DNA of 64,000 nt from Aureimonas pseudogalii (GCF_014196835.1 NZ_JACIEK010000001.1:1190283-1254282); one strand, 5' to 3'. Counted from the first letter of the stretch, positions 50,323 through 61,533 are shown. Program-made: numbers and translations. Notes: generated by a model not told the origin, from the sequence alone.

Positions 50323-50694
50323 TCAGCTTCCCCGGTAGGTTGAGTAGCCGAAGGGCGAGAGGAGTAGCGGCACGTGGTAGTGCCGGGCCTCCGCGATGCC
50401 GAAGCGCAGCACCACCTCGTCGAGGAACTTCGGCTCGGGCAGCGCCAGTCCGCAACCGTCGAGATAGGCGCCGCAGTGGAAGGTGATCTCGTAGCGGCCG
50501 AGCCGGAAGGCCTCGCCCTCCATCAACGGCCGGTCGCAGCGCCCGTCGGCATTGGTGCGCGCCTCGGCCACGAGCTCGCGCCCGCCCTCCGACAGACGAT
50601 GGAGCGACAGCGCCAAGCCCGCCGCGGGCACGCCGCGGGAGGTGTCGAGCACGTGCGTCGTCAGCCGGCCGGTGCCGGACGTCGTTCCTGCCAT
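50323..50694 (-). CDS. uraH: 5-hydroxyisourate hydrolase (transthyretin-related)
   Basis: A 123-residue protein that hydrolyses 5-hydroxyisourate to OHCU. LTTHVLDTSRGVPAAGL near the N-terminus contains the conserved active-site His, and the C-terminus ends with YRGS, the HIUase signature, after YHVPLLLSPFGYST. I chose ATG 50694 (MAGTTSG) because GAGGG lies just upstream and the length then fits the family; two earlier in-frame ATGs add residues without support. It is the first gene of the minus-strand purine operon, whose promoter should lie in the 155-bp spacer to the divergent mazE-like gene. Confidence 0.95.
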   Translation of the reverse strand: MAGTTSGTGRLTTHVLDTSRGVPAAGLALSLHRLSEGGRELVAEARTNADGRCDRPLMEGEAFRLGRYEITFHCGAYLDGCGLALPEPKFLDEVVLRFGIAEARHYHVPLLLSPFGYSTYRGS

Positions 50695-50849
50695 CAGGCC
50701 CTCGCTCGCTGATTTGACCATCCGGTCAGGGAGATTGCACCGCTTGGCCACGGTGCGTCCAGCGGAAAGCTCGGAACGGTTCCAGACGCAAGGGCTCGGC
50801 TTGCCGCCGGTAAGGAACTCTCTTACCTTCGAGGAGAAGGAGCACGACG

Positions 50850-51068
50850 ATGATCACCAGCCGGTTGAGCTCGAAGTCGCAGACCACGATTCCCCAGGCC
50901 GTGCGCAAGGCGCTGAAGCTGCGCGAGGGCGACGAGTTGATGTATCTGATCGACGAGGATGGACGCGTGGTCTTGACCCGCGTTCCCGAAGGCCTGTTCG
51001 ACGATCCGTTCGCCACCTTCACGGAATGGAACAGCGAGGAAGACGAGAAGGGCTACGCCCATCTTTGA
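50850..51068 (+). CDS. AbrB/MazE-type antitoxin
   Basis: A 72-residue protein with a swapped-hairpin AbrB DNA-binding domain: SRLSSKSQTTIPQAVRKALKLREGDELMY (the TIP-xxVRxxL motif) and a DEDGRVVLTR strand. The acidic C-terminus (WNSEEDEKGYAHL) is typical of the toxin-binding tail of MazE-like antitoxins. GAGGAGAAGGAG lies a few bases upstream of the ATG. It overlaps the 5' end of a PemK/MazF-like frame. The pair lies between the two divergent purine operons and is likely to autoregulate in the common TA manner. Confidence 0.88.
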   Translation: MITSRLSSKSQTTIPQAVRKALKLREGDELMYLIDEDGRVVLTRVPEGLFDDPFATFTEWNSEEDEKGYAHL

Positions 51069-51411
51069 GCGCGGCACGATCGTTCGGGTCCCCTTTCCGT
51101 TCGTGGAGACGAACAACCAACGCTATCGACCGGGACTCGCCGTGTCGCCCGGCGTGATCGGTGGCCGGTACCCGCTTCTCTGGGTCGTGATGATTACAGG
51201 CGCCGGCCACGAGCCCTGGCCGGACGATGTGGAAGTGGGCCCCCGGCATCTGGAATTCGGCCTTCCCATTCCCTCCCGTATTCGCGTGGCCAAGATCACC
51301 ACCGCCGAGGCGCGCCAGGCCGAAAGGGTAGGGAACATCGATCCCGGCATCCTGGAGATCGTCATGGCGCGGCTGGCCCGGGTTCTCGGCATGCATCGGC
51401 TCGAAGCCTGA
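51055..51411 (+). CDS. PemK/MazF-like toxin frame lacking a canonical start codon
   Basis: The reading frame encodes a PemK/MazF-fold protein: after the first codon it reads PIFERGTIVRVPFPF, then RYRPGLAVSPGV, LLWVVMITGAGHEPWPDDVE and PSRIRVAKITTAEA, with the conserved N-terminal strand and the central TxA/S-like core. Full family length (118 residues) requires starting at 51055, but that codon is ACG. A good ribosome-binding site (GAGAAGG) lies about 5 bases before it. No ATG, GTG or TTG exists in frame between the upstream stop (50974) and GTG at 51103, which would remove the first strand. So it is either initiated weakly from ACG or inactivated by loss of its start. MazF-type proteins are mRNA endoribonucleases. 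Confidence 0.75.
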   Translation, partial: TPIFERGTIVRVPFPFVETNNQRYRPGLAVSPGVIGGRYPLLWVVMITGAGHEPWPDDVEVGPRHLEFGLPIPSRIRVAKITTAEARQAERVGNIDPGILEIVMARLARVLGMHRLEA

Positions 51412-51505
51412 ACGTGCGAAGCCGTCCGCGTCCCCGCTCTCTCGCCCCGCCGTCTCGTGCCCGCCGTTCCCCAGTCCATTCGCAATCCCCAGCGAGACAC
51501 CGCCC

Positions 51506-52942
51506 ATGACCACGCCCTACCCCCGCGATCTCCTCGGCTACGGCCGCCACGCGCCCGATCCGCGCTGGCCCAACCCCGGCGGCACCGGTCCGGCCAAGAT
51601 CTGCGTGCAGTTCGTGGTGAACTACGAGGAAGGCGGCGAGAACGCCGTGATCCACGGCGACAAGGCCTCCGAGGCCTTCCTGTCGGAGATCGTCGGCGCG
51701 GCGCCTTGGGTCGGCCAGCGCCACATGAACATGGAATCGATCTACGAGTACGGCGCGCGCGCCGGCTTCTGGCGGCTCTGGCGCCTGTTTACCGAGCGCG
51801 CGCTGCCCGTCACCGTCTACGGCGTCGCCACCGCGCTCCAGCGCTCGCCAGAGCAGGTGGCGGCCATGCAGGAAGCCGGCTGGGAGATCGCCTCGCACGG
51901 GCTGAAATGGATCGACTACCGCGACCACACGATCGAGGCGGAGCGCGCCGACATGGCGGAGGCGCTCGCCGTCCACGAGGCGGTGACGGGCGCGCCCCCC
52001 GAAGGCTGGTACACCGGGCGCTCGTCGGAGCACACGCTGGAACTCGCCGCCGAGCGCGACTTTCTCTACGCCTCCGACGCCTATGCCGACGACCTGCCCT
52101 ACTGGCAGGAGACGCGCACGAAGCCGCTGCTGGTCCTTCCCTACACGCTCGACACCAACGACATGCGCTTCGCGACGCCGCAAGGGTTCAACTCCGGCGA
52201 CCAGTTCTTCGCCTATCTGAAGGACAGCTTCGACACGCTCTATGCCGAGGGCGAGGCGGGCGCGGCCAAGATGCTGAACGTCGGGCTCCATTGCCGGCTC
52301 GTCGGGCGTCCCGGCCGCGCCGCCGCGCTCGCGCGCTTCCTCGACTACGTCCGCTCCAAGCCCGACGTCTGGGTGGCGACGCGCGCCGACATCGCCCGGC
52401 ATTGGCGCGAGCACTTCCCCTATCGCCCTCGCGTCCAGCCGAGCCGGCTGGAGCGCGAGGTCTTCCTCGCCATGTTCGGCGGCGTCTTCGAGCATTCGCC
52501 CTTCATTGCCGCCCGCGCCTTCGACGCCGGCCTCGGTCCCGCGCACGACACCGCCGGCGGCCTCTCGTCGGCGCTGACGGCCGTCTTTCGCCGCGCGAGC
52601 ACCGAGGAGCGGCTCGGCGTCCTCCGGGCTCATCCCGATCTCGCCGGGCGCCTCGCACTCGCCGAACTCACCGAGGATTCGCAGGCCGAGCAGCGCTCCG
52701 CCGGGCTCGACCGGCTGACGGCCGACCAGCTCGCCCGCTTCACCGCGCTGAACGAGCGCTATCAGGCGCGCTTCGCCATCCCCTTCATCATCGCCGTGCG
52801 CGGGCTCGACGCGGCTACGATCCTCGCAGCCTTCGAGAGGCGGATCGAGGCCGAACCGGACGCCGAGCTTGCCACGGCGGCGCATGAGGTCGAAAAGATC
52901 GCGCGGCTTCGCATCGCCGCGATTCTCGGAGAGACCGCATGA
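51506..52942 (+). CDS. puuE: Bifunctional allantoinase (PuuE) / OHCU decarboxylase fusion
   Basis: A 478-residue fusion. Residues about 1-305 are PuuE, a polysaccharide-deacetylase-like, metal-independent allantoinase: [44 protein letters not shown] and [16 protein letters not shown]. Residues about 315-478 are the OHCU decarboxylase (UraD) domain: [17 protein letters not shown] with the catalytic His, [12 protein letters not shown] and [22 protein letters not shown]. It therefore makes S-allantoin from OHCU and then opens it to allantoate. The gene overlaps allantoicase by 4 bp and starts 95 bp after the toxin-like frame. Confidence 0.96.
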   Translation: MTTPYPRDLLGYGRHAPDPRWPNPGGTGPAKICVQFVVNYEEGGENAVIHGDKASEAFLSEIVGAAPWVGQRHMNMESIYEYGARAGFWRLWRLFTERALPVTVYGVATALQRSPEQVAAMQEAGWEIASHGLKWIDYRDHTIEAERADMAEALAVHEAVTGAPPEGWYTGRSSEHTLELAAERDFLYASDAYADDLPYWQETRTKPLLVLPYTLDTNDMRFATPQGFNSGDQFFAYLKDSFDTLYAEGEAGAAKMLNVGLHCRLVGRPGRAAALARFLDYVRSKPDVWVATRADIARHWREHFPYRPRVQPSRLEREVFLAMFGGVFEHSPFIAARAFDAGLGPAHDTAGGLSSALTAVFRRASTEERLGVLRAHPDLAGRLALAELTEDSQAEQRSAGLDRLTADQLARFTALNERYQARFAIPFIIAVRGLDAATILAAFERRIEAEPDAELATAAHEVEKIARLRIAAILGETA

Positions 52943-53955
52943 GCGAACGCTCGATCACCGCACCACCCGCGCCCGAAGCCGAGACGCTGCTCAAGCGCTT
53001 CGTCGATCTCGCCCATCCGCGCCTCGGTACCGAGGTGACCTTCGCGACCGACGACTTCTTCGCCGACAAGAGCCGGATGCTGCAGCCGGGCCCGGCGATC
53101 TTCTATCCCGACCGCTTCGACGACAACGGCAAGTGGATGGACGGCTGGGAATCGCGCCGCAAGCGTGTCGCCGGCCACGACCATGCCGTGATCCGCCTGG
53201 GACAGCGTGGCACGATCCACACGATCGACGTCGACACCGCCTTCTTCACCGGCAACTTTCCACCCGAGGCCGAGATCGAGGCCGCCGACACCGAGGGCGA
53301 GCCGGGCGACGCCGACTGGCAGGTCGTGGTGCCGCGCTCGGCCCTCAAGGGCGACAGCCACAATCTCTTCGAGCTGAAGGCCGACGCGCCGTTCCGCTGG
53401 CTGCGCCTCCACATCCATCCCGATGGGGGCGTCGCGCGCCTGCGCGTCTACGGCACGATCGCGGTGGACTGGTCGCGGATCTCCGCGGGCGAGGAGATCG
53501 ACCTCGCCGCGCAGGTGAACGGCGGCACCGCGCTCGCCTGGAACGACGCCCATTACGGCCACCCCGCCAACATGCTGGCGCCCGGCCGCGCGCCGGTCAT
53601 GGCCGACGGCTGGGAGACCGCGCGCCGGCGTCGGCCTGGCAACGACTGGGCGGTCCTCAAGCTTGGCGCGCCGGGCACGATCGAGCGCATCCTCGTCGAC
53701 ACCCATCATTTCAAGGGCAACTACCCCGACCGCTTCACGCTTCGCGCCAAGCATCTCGGCACCGAGCCGAGCGCCGAGGTGCTGGAGGAGGCCTCCGCCG
53801 ACTGGCCGCTCCTCGTCACCGAGACCAAGCTCGAGGCCGACACGGCGTTGGAGATCCGCGACCTCCAGGCACTCGGCCCCGTCAGCCACGTGCGGCTCGA
53901 CATCTTCCCCGACGGCGGCGTCTCGCGCCTGCGCCTCTTCGGCCGCCGGGCATGA
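52939..53955 (+). CDS. alc: Allantoicase
   Basis: A 338-residue enzyme that hydrolyses allantoate to ureidoglycolate and urea. Two tandem allantoicase repeats are visible: [13 protein letters not shown] with IYPDRF-like [22 protein letters not shown] and [20 protein letters not shown] in the first, and [25 protein letters not shown]-type plus [18 protein letters not shown] in the second. [16 protein letters not shown] and [16 protein letters not shown] close the repeats. It overlaps its neighbours on both sides by 4 bp, in an order matching successive pathway steps. Confidence 0.96.
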   Translation: MSERSITAPPAPEAETLLKRFVDLAHPRLGTEVTFATDDFFADKSRMLQPGPAIFYPDRFDDNGKWMDGWESRRKRVAGHDHAVIRLGQRGTIHTIDVDTAFFTGNFPPEAEIEAADTEGEPGDADWQVVVPRSALKGDSHNLFELKADAPFRWLRLHIHPDGGVARLRVYGTIAVDWSRISAGEEIDLAAQVNGGTALAWNDAHYGHPANMLAPGRAPVMADGWETARRRRPGNDWAVLKLGAPGTIERILVDTHHFKGNYPDRFTLRAKHLGTEPSAEVLEEASADWPLLVTETKLEADTALEIRDLQALGPVSHVRLDIFPDGGVSRLRLFGRRA

Positions 53956-54446
53956 CGACCCTGCGGGCCCGGCCGCTGACGGCGGAGGCGTTCCGCGCCT
54001 TCGGCGAGGTGATCGAGCCCGACAATTGCGCCGAGATCCGGCTGATCAACAACGGCACCACCACGCGCTTCCACGACATCGCGCCGGTGGACGTGGCGGC
54101 GGGAGGCGGCCATGCGCTGATCTCGATCTTCCGCGGCAAGCCCTTCGCGCTGCCGCTGCGCATCGCCATGCTGGAGCGCCATCCGCTGGGCTCCCAAGCC
54201 TTCATGCCGCTGGAGGGGCGCCCCTATCTCGTGGTGGTGGCGCCCGACGAGGGCGGCCGGCCCGGCGCGCCGCTCGCCTTCCTCGCCTCAGGCGCGCAGG
54301 GCGTCTCCTACCACCGGGGCACCTGGCACCATCCGCTGGTGGCGCTCGGGGAGCGCTCCGACTTTCTCGTGGTGGACCGCGGCGGCTCCGGCGACAATCT
54401 CGTGGAGTTCATGTTCGAACAGGAAATCCAGATCACCTCGGACTAG
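53952..54446 (+). CDS. allA: Ureidoglycolate lyase
   Basis: A 164-residue cupin-type enzyme that splits ureidoglycolate to glyoxylate and urea, the last step before urease. Family motifs are [45 protein letters not shown] (split here, conserved ERHPxGSQ with metal-binding residues) and [16 protein letters not shown]. It is the final gene of the plus-strand purine unit. After it come about 280 bp without a gene. Confidence 0.95.
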   Translation: MTTLRARPLTAEAFRAFGEVIEPDNCAEIRLINNGTTTRFHDIAPVDVAAGGGHALISIFRGKPFALPLRIAMLERHPLGSQAFMPLEGRPYLVVVAPDEGGRPGAPLAFLASGAQGVSYHRGTWHHPLVALGERSDFLVVDRGGSGDNLVEFMFEQEIQITSD

Positions 54447-54645
54447 GTGCCGCGCTCTGCCGAACGCTTGCGCGCCGGACGGAGCCGACGCGAGGAGCCG
54501 CGAGCGCTTCGGTTCGCCGGGGGTGCTGCGGGCGCGGTTCCGCTTGGAAAAAACCCGACCGGAAGGCGCGCCGCGACGTTTCGGCGCGCCATCGTTCCCG
54601 CGACGGGTTGAAGACACGGGGCGGTGCAACATCTCCCCCGTGTGC

Positions 54646-54705
54646 CGGCCACGACACGAACGAAGCCGCTGCGCTCCCGCGCCGGCTTCGTTCGTGTCGT
54701 GGCCG
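54646..54705. repeat. Perfect 23-bp inverted repeat upstream of the PQQ dehydrogenase
   Basis: 54646-54668 (starting CGGCCACGACACG, ending GAAGCCG) is the exact reverse complement of 54683-54705, with a 14-base spacer. The right arm ends 23 bases before the ATG of the downstream gene. There is no U-tract. It could be an extragenic palindromic repeat, a hairpin in the 5' leader or a binding site. The remaining spacer from 54447 shows no gene. Confidence 0.8.
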
Positions 54706-54728
54706 AGCCGGGGACAGAAGGAACGGTC

Positions 54729-57314
54729 ATGACGCGTCGACAGCGGCTCCCAACCCTCATCATGGCGGCGCTCCTCGCCGTCATCGCCGCGGCGCTGCTG
54801 ATCGGCGGCCTCTGGCTCGCGCTGGTGGGCGGCTCGCGTTACTACGTCGTCGCCGGCGTCCTGTTCCTCGTCACCGCCATCCTTCTCTACCGCCGCAAGC
54901 CGGAAGCCCTCGCCGTCTATGCCGCGCTCGTCATCGGCACGCTGATCTGGGCGCTCTACGAGGTCGGCTTCGACTGGTGGCCTTTGGCGGCCCGCGGCGA
55001 CGTGGTGTTCGTCCTCGGCGGCCTTCTCCTCCTGCCTTGGGTCACGCGCCCGCTCGGCCGGCGCAGCGTCGCCGACGCGCTCGACGGACGCGAGGTCTCG
55101 CCGACGCCGCTGCGTGGCTCCGGCGCTCTGCTCGCCGGCTCGCTCGTCGTGGCGCTCGCCGTCGCCGTCACCTCCTGGTTCGTCGATCTCCATCGCGTCG
55201 AGGGCGCGATGCCTGGCACGCGGCAGGCGCCCGGCACGGGCGAGGGCGTACCGCCCGGCGAGTGGCACGCCTACGGCCGTACCGAGCTCGGCCAGCGCTA
55301 CTCGCCGCTGGCGGAGATCACGCCAGCCAACCTCTCGCAGCTCGAAGTCGCTTGGCAGTTCGAGACGGGTGACGAATCCCAGCCCGGCGATCCCGTGGAG
55401 ACGACCTTCGAAGTGACGCCGCTGAAGATCGGCGACCGCCTCTTCCTCTGCACGCCGCACCAGAGCGTCATCGCGCTCGACGCCACCACCGGCGCCGAGG
55501 TGTGGCGCTACGATCCCAAGATCCAGGGTGAGCTCGCGCTCCAGCACCTGACGTGCCGCGGCCTGTCCTACCAGCCGCCGGGGGACACCACTCAGACCGC
55601 CGTCCCGGCGGCGGCGACCGAGGCTCCCGGCGTGTCGACCGAGCCGCAGGCGACCGCGAGCGAACTGTCGGCGGCGGGAGCGCTCACCGCCCCGCAGGCG
55701 AGCGGCGCGCCCGCCGCCCCCGGCACCCCGCCGGCCAGCGACGCCGCCGACCCGAACCTTCCCGTCGCCGCGGCCAGTGCCGCCACGGCGACCTGCGACG
55801 CCAAGCTGTTCATGCCGACCGCCGACGGCCGGCTGATCGCGCTCGACCCCGCCACCGGCTCGGTCTGCGCCAATTTCGGCGGCGGCGACGGCCAGATCGA
55901 CCTCTGGGACCGGATGCCCAACGTCAATCCGGGGTCCTACTACTCGACCTCGCCGGCCGTCATCGCCGGCAATCTCGCCATCGTCGGCGGCACCGTCCTC
56001 GACAACGTCTCCACGAAGGAAGCCTCCGGCGTCATCCGCGCTTTCGACATCACCACCGGCGCCCTCGTCTGGAACTGGGATTCCGGCAATCCCGACCAGA
56101 CCGCGCCCCTGCCGGCCGGCCAGACCTACACGCCGAACTCGCCCAATTCCTGGTCGATCATGAGTGCCGACACCGCGCTCGGCATGGTCTACGTGCCGCT
56201 CGGCAACCAGCCGCCGGACCAGTGGGGTGCCAACCGTTCGGCCGAGGTCGAGCGCTTCTCCTCCTCTGTGGTGGCGCTCGACATCGCCACCGGGCAGGTG
56301 CGCTGGGTGTTCCAGACCGTCCATCACGACCTCTGGGACTACGACGTGCCGGCGCAACCGAGCCTCGTCGATCTCACCGTCGGCGGCCAGCGCGTGCCCG
56401 CCCTCGTGCAGCCGACGAAGCAGGGTGAGATCTTCGTGCTCGACCGGCGCACCGGCGACCCGATCCTTCCCGTCACCGAGCGCCCGGCGCCCGGCGGGGC
56501 CGTCAGCCCCGACAGGACGGCGCCGACGCAGCCGAAATCCGCGCTCTCCTTCGAGCCCCCGCGCCTTCGCGAGCGCGACATGTGGGGCGCCACGATGTTC
56601 GACCAGTTGGCCTGCCGCATCGCCTATCACGGCTATCGCTACGAGGGCCGCTTCACGCCGCCCTCGCTGGAGGGGTCGCTGATCTACCCCGGCAATTTCG
56701 GCGTCTTCAACTGGGGTTCCGTCGCCGTCGATCCTGCCCGCGGCGTGATGTTCGGAACGCCCACCTACCTCGCCTTCGTCTCGACGCTGAAGCCGCGTTC
56801 GAACGACAGCGAGCTCGTGGTCAACGCGCAGCCGCCGCAGGGCGCGCTGCCGGCGCTGAACGAGAATTTCGGCGCGCCCTACGCGGTGGACCTCAAGCCT
56901 TTCGTCTCGCCGCTCGGCCTGCCCTGCCAGTCGCCGCCCTGGGGCTATGTCGCGGGCGTCGATCTCACCACCGGCGAGGTCGCCTGGCAGCACAAGAACG
57001 GCACGGTGCGCGACTCCTCGCCGGTTCCCCTGCCCTTCCGCATGGGCGTGCCCAATCTCGGCGGCCCGATGATGACGGCCGGCGGCGTCGCCTTCCTGTC
57101 GGGCACGCTCGACTATTACATCCGCGGCTACGACGTCACGACCGGCGAGGAACTCTGGAAGGCCCGCCTTCCCGCCGGCGGCCAGGCGACGCCGATGAGC
57201 TACGAGGGCGCGGACGGGCGGCAATACGTGCTCGCCATCGCCGGCGGCCACGGCTCGCTCGGCACCAAGCGCGGCGACAGCGTCATCGCCTACGCGCTGC
57301 CGAAGGAGCACTGA
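54729..57314 (+). CDS. gcd: Membrane-bound PQQ-dependent dehydrogenase, glucose/quinate/shikimate type
   Basis: An 861-residue quinoprotein. Five membrane helices occupy residues about 8-155. The periplasmic eight-bladed propeller then starts GEWHAYGRTELGQRYSPLAEIT. PQQ-dehydrogenase motifs include LDATTGAEVWRYDPK, VHHDLWDYDVPAQPSLVDL and PWGYVAGVDLTTGEVAWQHKNG. Electrons from aldose or cyclic polyol oxidation go to ubiquinone. A clear oddity is an Ala/Pro/Thr-rich insert of about 65 residues (near 290-355) before CDAKLFMPTADGRLIALD, where homologues have a short loop. The ATG at 54729 has AGAAGGAA upstream. Sequence cannot separate glucose from quinate or shikimate as substrate. No pqq genes are in the window. 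Confidence 0.9.
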   Translation: MTRRQRLPTLIMAALLAVIAAALLIGGLWLALVGGSRYYVVAGVLFLVTAILLYRRKPEALAVYAALVIGTLIWALYEVGFDWWPLAARGDVVFVLGGLLLLPWVTRPLGRRSVADALDGREVSPTPLRGSGALLAGSLVVALAVAVTSWFVDLHRVEGAMPGTRQAPGTGEGVPPGEWHAYGRTELGQRYSPLAEITPANLSQLEVAWQFETGDESQPGDPVETTFEVTPLKIGDRLFLCTPHQSVIALDATTGAEVWRYDPKIQGELALQHLTCRGLSYQPPGDTTQTAVPAAATEAPGVSTEPQATASELSAAGALTAPQASGAPAAPGTPPASDAADPNLPVAAASAATATCDAKLFMPTADGRLIALDPATGSVCANFGGGDGQIDLWDRMPNVNPGSYYSTSPAVIAGNLAIVGGTVLDNVSTKEASGVIRAFDITTGALVWNWDSGNPDQTAPLPAGQTYTPNSPNSWSIMSADTALGMVYVPLGNQPPDQWGANRSAEVERFSSSVVALDIATGQVRWVFQTVHHDLWDYDVPAQPSLVDLTVGGQRVPALVQPTKQGEIFVLDRRTGDPILPVTERPAPGGAVSPDRTAPTQPKSALSFEPPRLRERDMWGATMFDQLACRIAYHGYRYEGRFTPPSLEGSLIYPGNFGVFNWGSVAVDPARGVMFGTPTYLAFVSTLKPRSNDSELVVNAQPPQGALPALNENFGAPYAVDLKPFVSPLGLPCQSPPWGYVAGVDLTTGEVAWQHKNGTVRDSSPVPLPFRMGVPNLGGPMMTAGGVAFLSGTLDYYIRGYDVTTGEELWKARLPAGGQATPMSYEGADGRQYVLAIAGGHGSLGTKRGDSVIAYALPKEH

Positions 57315-57334
57315 TCCGCTCTACTAAGGGATAA

Positions 57335-57372
57335 CTGACGGCGGCGGTGCAACAATGCGCCGCCGCCGTCAG
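57335..57372. terminator. Bidirectional hairpin between gcd and ureG
   Basis: A stem of about 16 bp (12 perfect outer pairs, CTGACGGCGGCG with CGCCGCCGTCAG, extended inward by four more including one wobble) closes over an AACAAT loop. It lies between the convergent gcd and ureG genes and includes the ureG stop codon. The long stem makes a shared terminator likely. Confidence 0.7.
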
Positions 57373-58034
57373 GCCGCTGCCTCCGCGGCGAGCGCCGGCA
57401 GTCCGCCGAGGCGGGCCAGCGTGTCGAGGATTTCGGGCAGGCCCTGGCGCCGCGAGAGATCGGCGAAGATCGTCGGCAGGTCCTTGCGACCGCGAGCGGC
57501 GTCCACCTCCATGCGGGCGAGGTCGGCGCCGACATGGGGGGCGAGATCGGTCTTGTTGACGACGAGAAGGTCGGAGCGGGTGATCGCCGGCCCGCCCTTG
57601 CGGGGAATGTCGTCGCCCTGGCAGACCGAGATCACGTAGACCGAGAGATCCACGAGATCGGGCGAGAAGGTCGCCGCCAGATTGTCGCCGCCCGATTCCA
57701 CGAGGATCAGGTCGAGATCGGGATGGCGCTCGTTGAGCGTGGCAATGGCGCGAAGGTTGAGCGAGGCGTCCTCGCGAATCGCCGTGTGCGGGCAGCCGCC
57801 CGTCTCGACGCCGATGATCCGGTCGGCGGCGAGCGCTTGCCGGCGCACCAGCGCCTCGGCATCCTCCACCGTGTAGATGTCGTTCGTCACCACCGCGATC
57901 GACCAGCTCTCGCGCGCGGCGAGGCAGATCTTCTCGCAGAGCGTCGTCTTGCCGGAGCCGACGGGCCCGCCGATGCCGACGCGCAGCGGCCCGTTTCGAC
58001 GGCGACGGGGCGCGGAGGAAGAAAGCTCGCTCAT
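57369..58034 (-). CDS. ureG: Urease accessory GTPase
   Basis: A 221-residue SIMIBI GTPase that drives nickel insertion into urease. P-loop [26 protein letters not shown], the metal-binding [15 protein letters not shown] (CPH motif), [16 protein letters not shown] and [12 protein letters not shown] are all present. The start overlaps the ureF stop by 4 bp. It is the last gene of the ureC-DUF29-ureE-ureF-ureG run. Confidence 0.98.
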   Translation of the reverse strand: MSELSSSAPRRRRNGPLRVGIGGPVGSGKTTLCEKICLAARESWSIAVVTNDIYTVEDAEALVRRQALAADRIIGVETGGCPHTAIREDASLNLRAIATLNERHPDLDLILVESGGDNLAATFSPDLVDLSVYVISVCQGDDIPRKGGPAITRSDLLVVNKTDLAPHVGADLARMEVDAARGRKDLPTIFADLSRRQGLPEILDTLARLGGLPALAAEAAA

Positions 58035-58765
58035 GTGCGGAACAACCTCGTGGACAGGGTTTCGTGGCGCATCGCCGCGATCTCCGACAGGATCGCGGCC
58101 GAGCCGAGATCGTCGAGGGAACTCGACGCTGCGGCCCTCGCCGCATGCGTGACGAGGGGTTCGAGAGCGTGGAGCGCGGCCACGGCGTCGCGCTGGCCGA
58201 GCGGCACGAGCCGCACCGCGGCACCGAGGAGGTTGGCGGCAAAGGCCTGCGCGAAGGCGGCGAGCGCGGGTTCGAGGAGAAGCGCGTGGCGTGCGGCGAG
58301 CGCGCCGATCGCGACGGGATAGGGGAGACCGCCCTCCCCGCCGGCGGGATCGAACGCGGCACCGATGTCGCTTCGATCGTCCCCGCCGGACCAGGGCTCG
58401 GCAGCGGCCGCGAACGCGAGCCCGAGATCCAGTGTCTCGATCCGTCGCTCCGCCGAGCCGGCGAGCGCCGCTCCGAGTTCCGCGACCTCGCCAAGCGCCG
58501 CCGCGTCGCCGCGCGACACCGCGCGGTGCGCCTCCGCGAAGAGCACGAGATCGTTCCAGCCGCTGCCCCGGCGCAGCAACGCCGCGATCCAGCCGGACGC
58601 GTCGGCGCGCGAGCGCACGAGCCCATCGGCAATCGCCGATTCCAGCCCGTGCGAATAGGCGAAGGCGCCGACGGGAAAGGCCGGCGAAAGCCAGGCCATG
58701 AGCTTGAGAAGATCGCCCGTCGCCACCGGGTCGGACGGAGGCAACGGCCCGCGGCCGTCAGCCAT
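58031..58765 (-). CDS. ureF: Urease accessory protein UreF
   Basis: A 244-residue all-helical factor that bridges UreD and UreG in the nickel-loading complex. [21 protein letters not shown] is the hallmark N-terminal segment, followed by [24 protein letters not shown] and the C-terminal [20 protein letters not shown]. The ATG at 58765 (MADGRG) is chosen; nearby upstream codons lie within the His-rich end of ureE. It overlaps ureE by 8 bp and ureG by 4 bp. Confidence 0.95.
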   Translation of the reverse strand: MADGRGPLPPSDPVATGDLLKLMAWLSPAFPVGAFAYSHGLESAIADGLVRSRADASGWIAALLRRGSGWNDLVLFAEAHRAVSRGDAAALGEVAELGAALAGSAERRIETLDLGLAFAAAAEPWSGGDDRSDIGAAFDPAGGEGGLPYPVAIGALAARHALLLEPALAAFAQAFAANLLGAAVRLVPLGQRDAVAALHALEPLVTHAARAAASSSLDDLGSAAILSEIAAMRHETLSTRLFRT

Positions 58766-59243
58766 GATGATGATGGTGCGACCCGGCTTCGTTCGGATCG
58801 GGATGGTGATGCCCGGCATAGGCGCCAGCAGCGGGATCGAAGGCCGCCTCGACCTCCTCGACGCCCGCGCCCAGCCCCTCCAGCATGGCGCGGATGACGT
58901 GGTCGCGCCGGATGAGAAGACGCGCTTCGCCGATCTGCGTGGCGAGATGCCGGTTGCCGAGATGCCAGGCGAGCGCCAGCAGGTGGGGGGCGTCGCGCCC
59001 CGTCACGGCATAGAGCGGTTCGGGCTTGGCGCGCACCTCCACGAGCCGCCCGTCCGAGAGGACGATCGCGTCGCCCTCCTGCAGCAGCCGCGCCTCGGCG
59101 AGGTCGAGCAGGAAGGCGATGCCGCCATCCGAGACCATGGCCATGCGGCGGCGATGGCGCTGCTGCTCGTCGAGCGTGATCGTGTCGGCGGCCTCGCCCT
59201 TCGGGCGGGCCGTCTTTTCGATGATGGTCTGGGCCTCGATCAC
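58758..59243 (-). CDS. ureE: Urease accessory nickel-binding protein UreE
   Basis: A 161-residue nickel metallochaperone. The peptide-binding N-domain ([21 protein letters not shown]) is followed by the metal-binding domain ([23 protein letters not shown], with the GNRH nickel-site motif) and a His-rich tail ([17 protein letters not shown]) that adds binding capacity. It is separated from the DUF29 gene upstream by about 40 bp and overlaps ureF. Confidence 0.96.
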   Translation of the reverse strand: MIEAQTIIEKTARPKGEAADTITLDEQQRHRRRMAMVSDGGIAFLLDLAEARLLQEGDAIVLSDGRLVEVRAKPEPLYAVTGRDAPHLLALAWHLGNRHLATQIGEARLLIRRDHVIRAMLEGLGAGVEEVEAAFDPAAGAYAGHHHPDPNEAGSHHHHHG

Positions 59244-59283
59244 GTCGCGTCGCTCATGGGGTCTGAAGGGAAAGCGGAGGCTG

Positions 59284-59778
59284 TCATGCGGCCTCGGGCA
59301 GGAACTCTGGATCGAGGATCTCCTCGATCCCGAAGGGGCAGGTGGCGGGGAAGACGGATCGCGGCATCTGCGTTTCCTTCGTGGCGGACATCACCGCGAG
59401 ATCGTAGAGATCGGCCAGGATGGCGGCCGGAAACGTGCGCAGGCTCGGGCTATCGTCGATCACCATCGACAGACGTCGGCGCTGCTCGGTGATGGTGTCG
59501 CTCCATTCGTGCTTGCGTCGATCGGGCTGGAACTGCCACTTCAGGAGATGAACGATCAGCACCTCGAGACGGCTTCGCACCTCCCGCTTCTCGCTGATCC
59601 CCACGCCTTCGATCTCCTCCGCGACGTTTTCCCAATCGACGTCACCGGTTTCGGCGGTGCGCGCACGCAGCTTGGCGGCCTGATCCTGCGTCCAGGCGAA
59701 GAAGTCGCGCTCGTAGGCGGCGGACGGCGTCCGGTCGGTGGCGGTGTCCGCCGCGCGTCGTTGCACAATGGTGGTCAT
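59284..59778 (-). CDS. DUF29 family protein inserted in the urease operon
   Basis: A 164-residue protein matching the DUF29 family: [38 protein letters not shown] and [19 protein letters not shown] are the conserved blocks. The family is mostly cyanobacterial and proteobacterial, often multicopy, and has no established function. It lies between ureC and ureE, in the same direction, where a urease-related gene would be expected. The helical, charged fold gives no catalytic clue. A role in urease maturation is possible only by position. Confidence 0.88.
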   Translation of the reverse strand: MTTIVQRRAADTATDRTPSAAYERDFFAWTQDQAAKLRARTAETGDVDWENVAEEIEGVGISEKREVRSRLEVLIVHLLKWQFQPDRRKHEWSDTITEQRRRLSMVIDDSPSLRTFPAAILADLYDLAVMSATKETQMPRSVFPATCPFGIEEILDPEFLPEAA

Positions 59779-59820
59779 CTCGTGGCCTCTCGCCCGCGAA
59801 GGCTCCCCTCCGCCTCGATC

Positions 59821-61533
<1,713 letters not shown>

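Noticed and set aside
58780-58800. A 12-base match to the arm of the gcd inverted repeat
   Set aside because: It is single-armed and lies in the codons for a Pro-Asn-Glu-Ala-Gly segment of ureE, so chance and codon use explain it.
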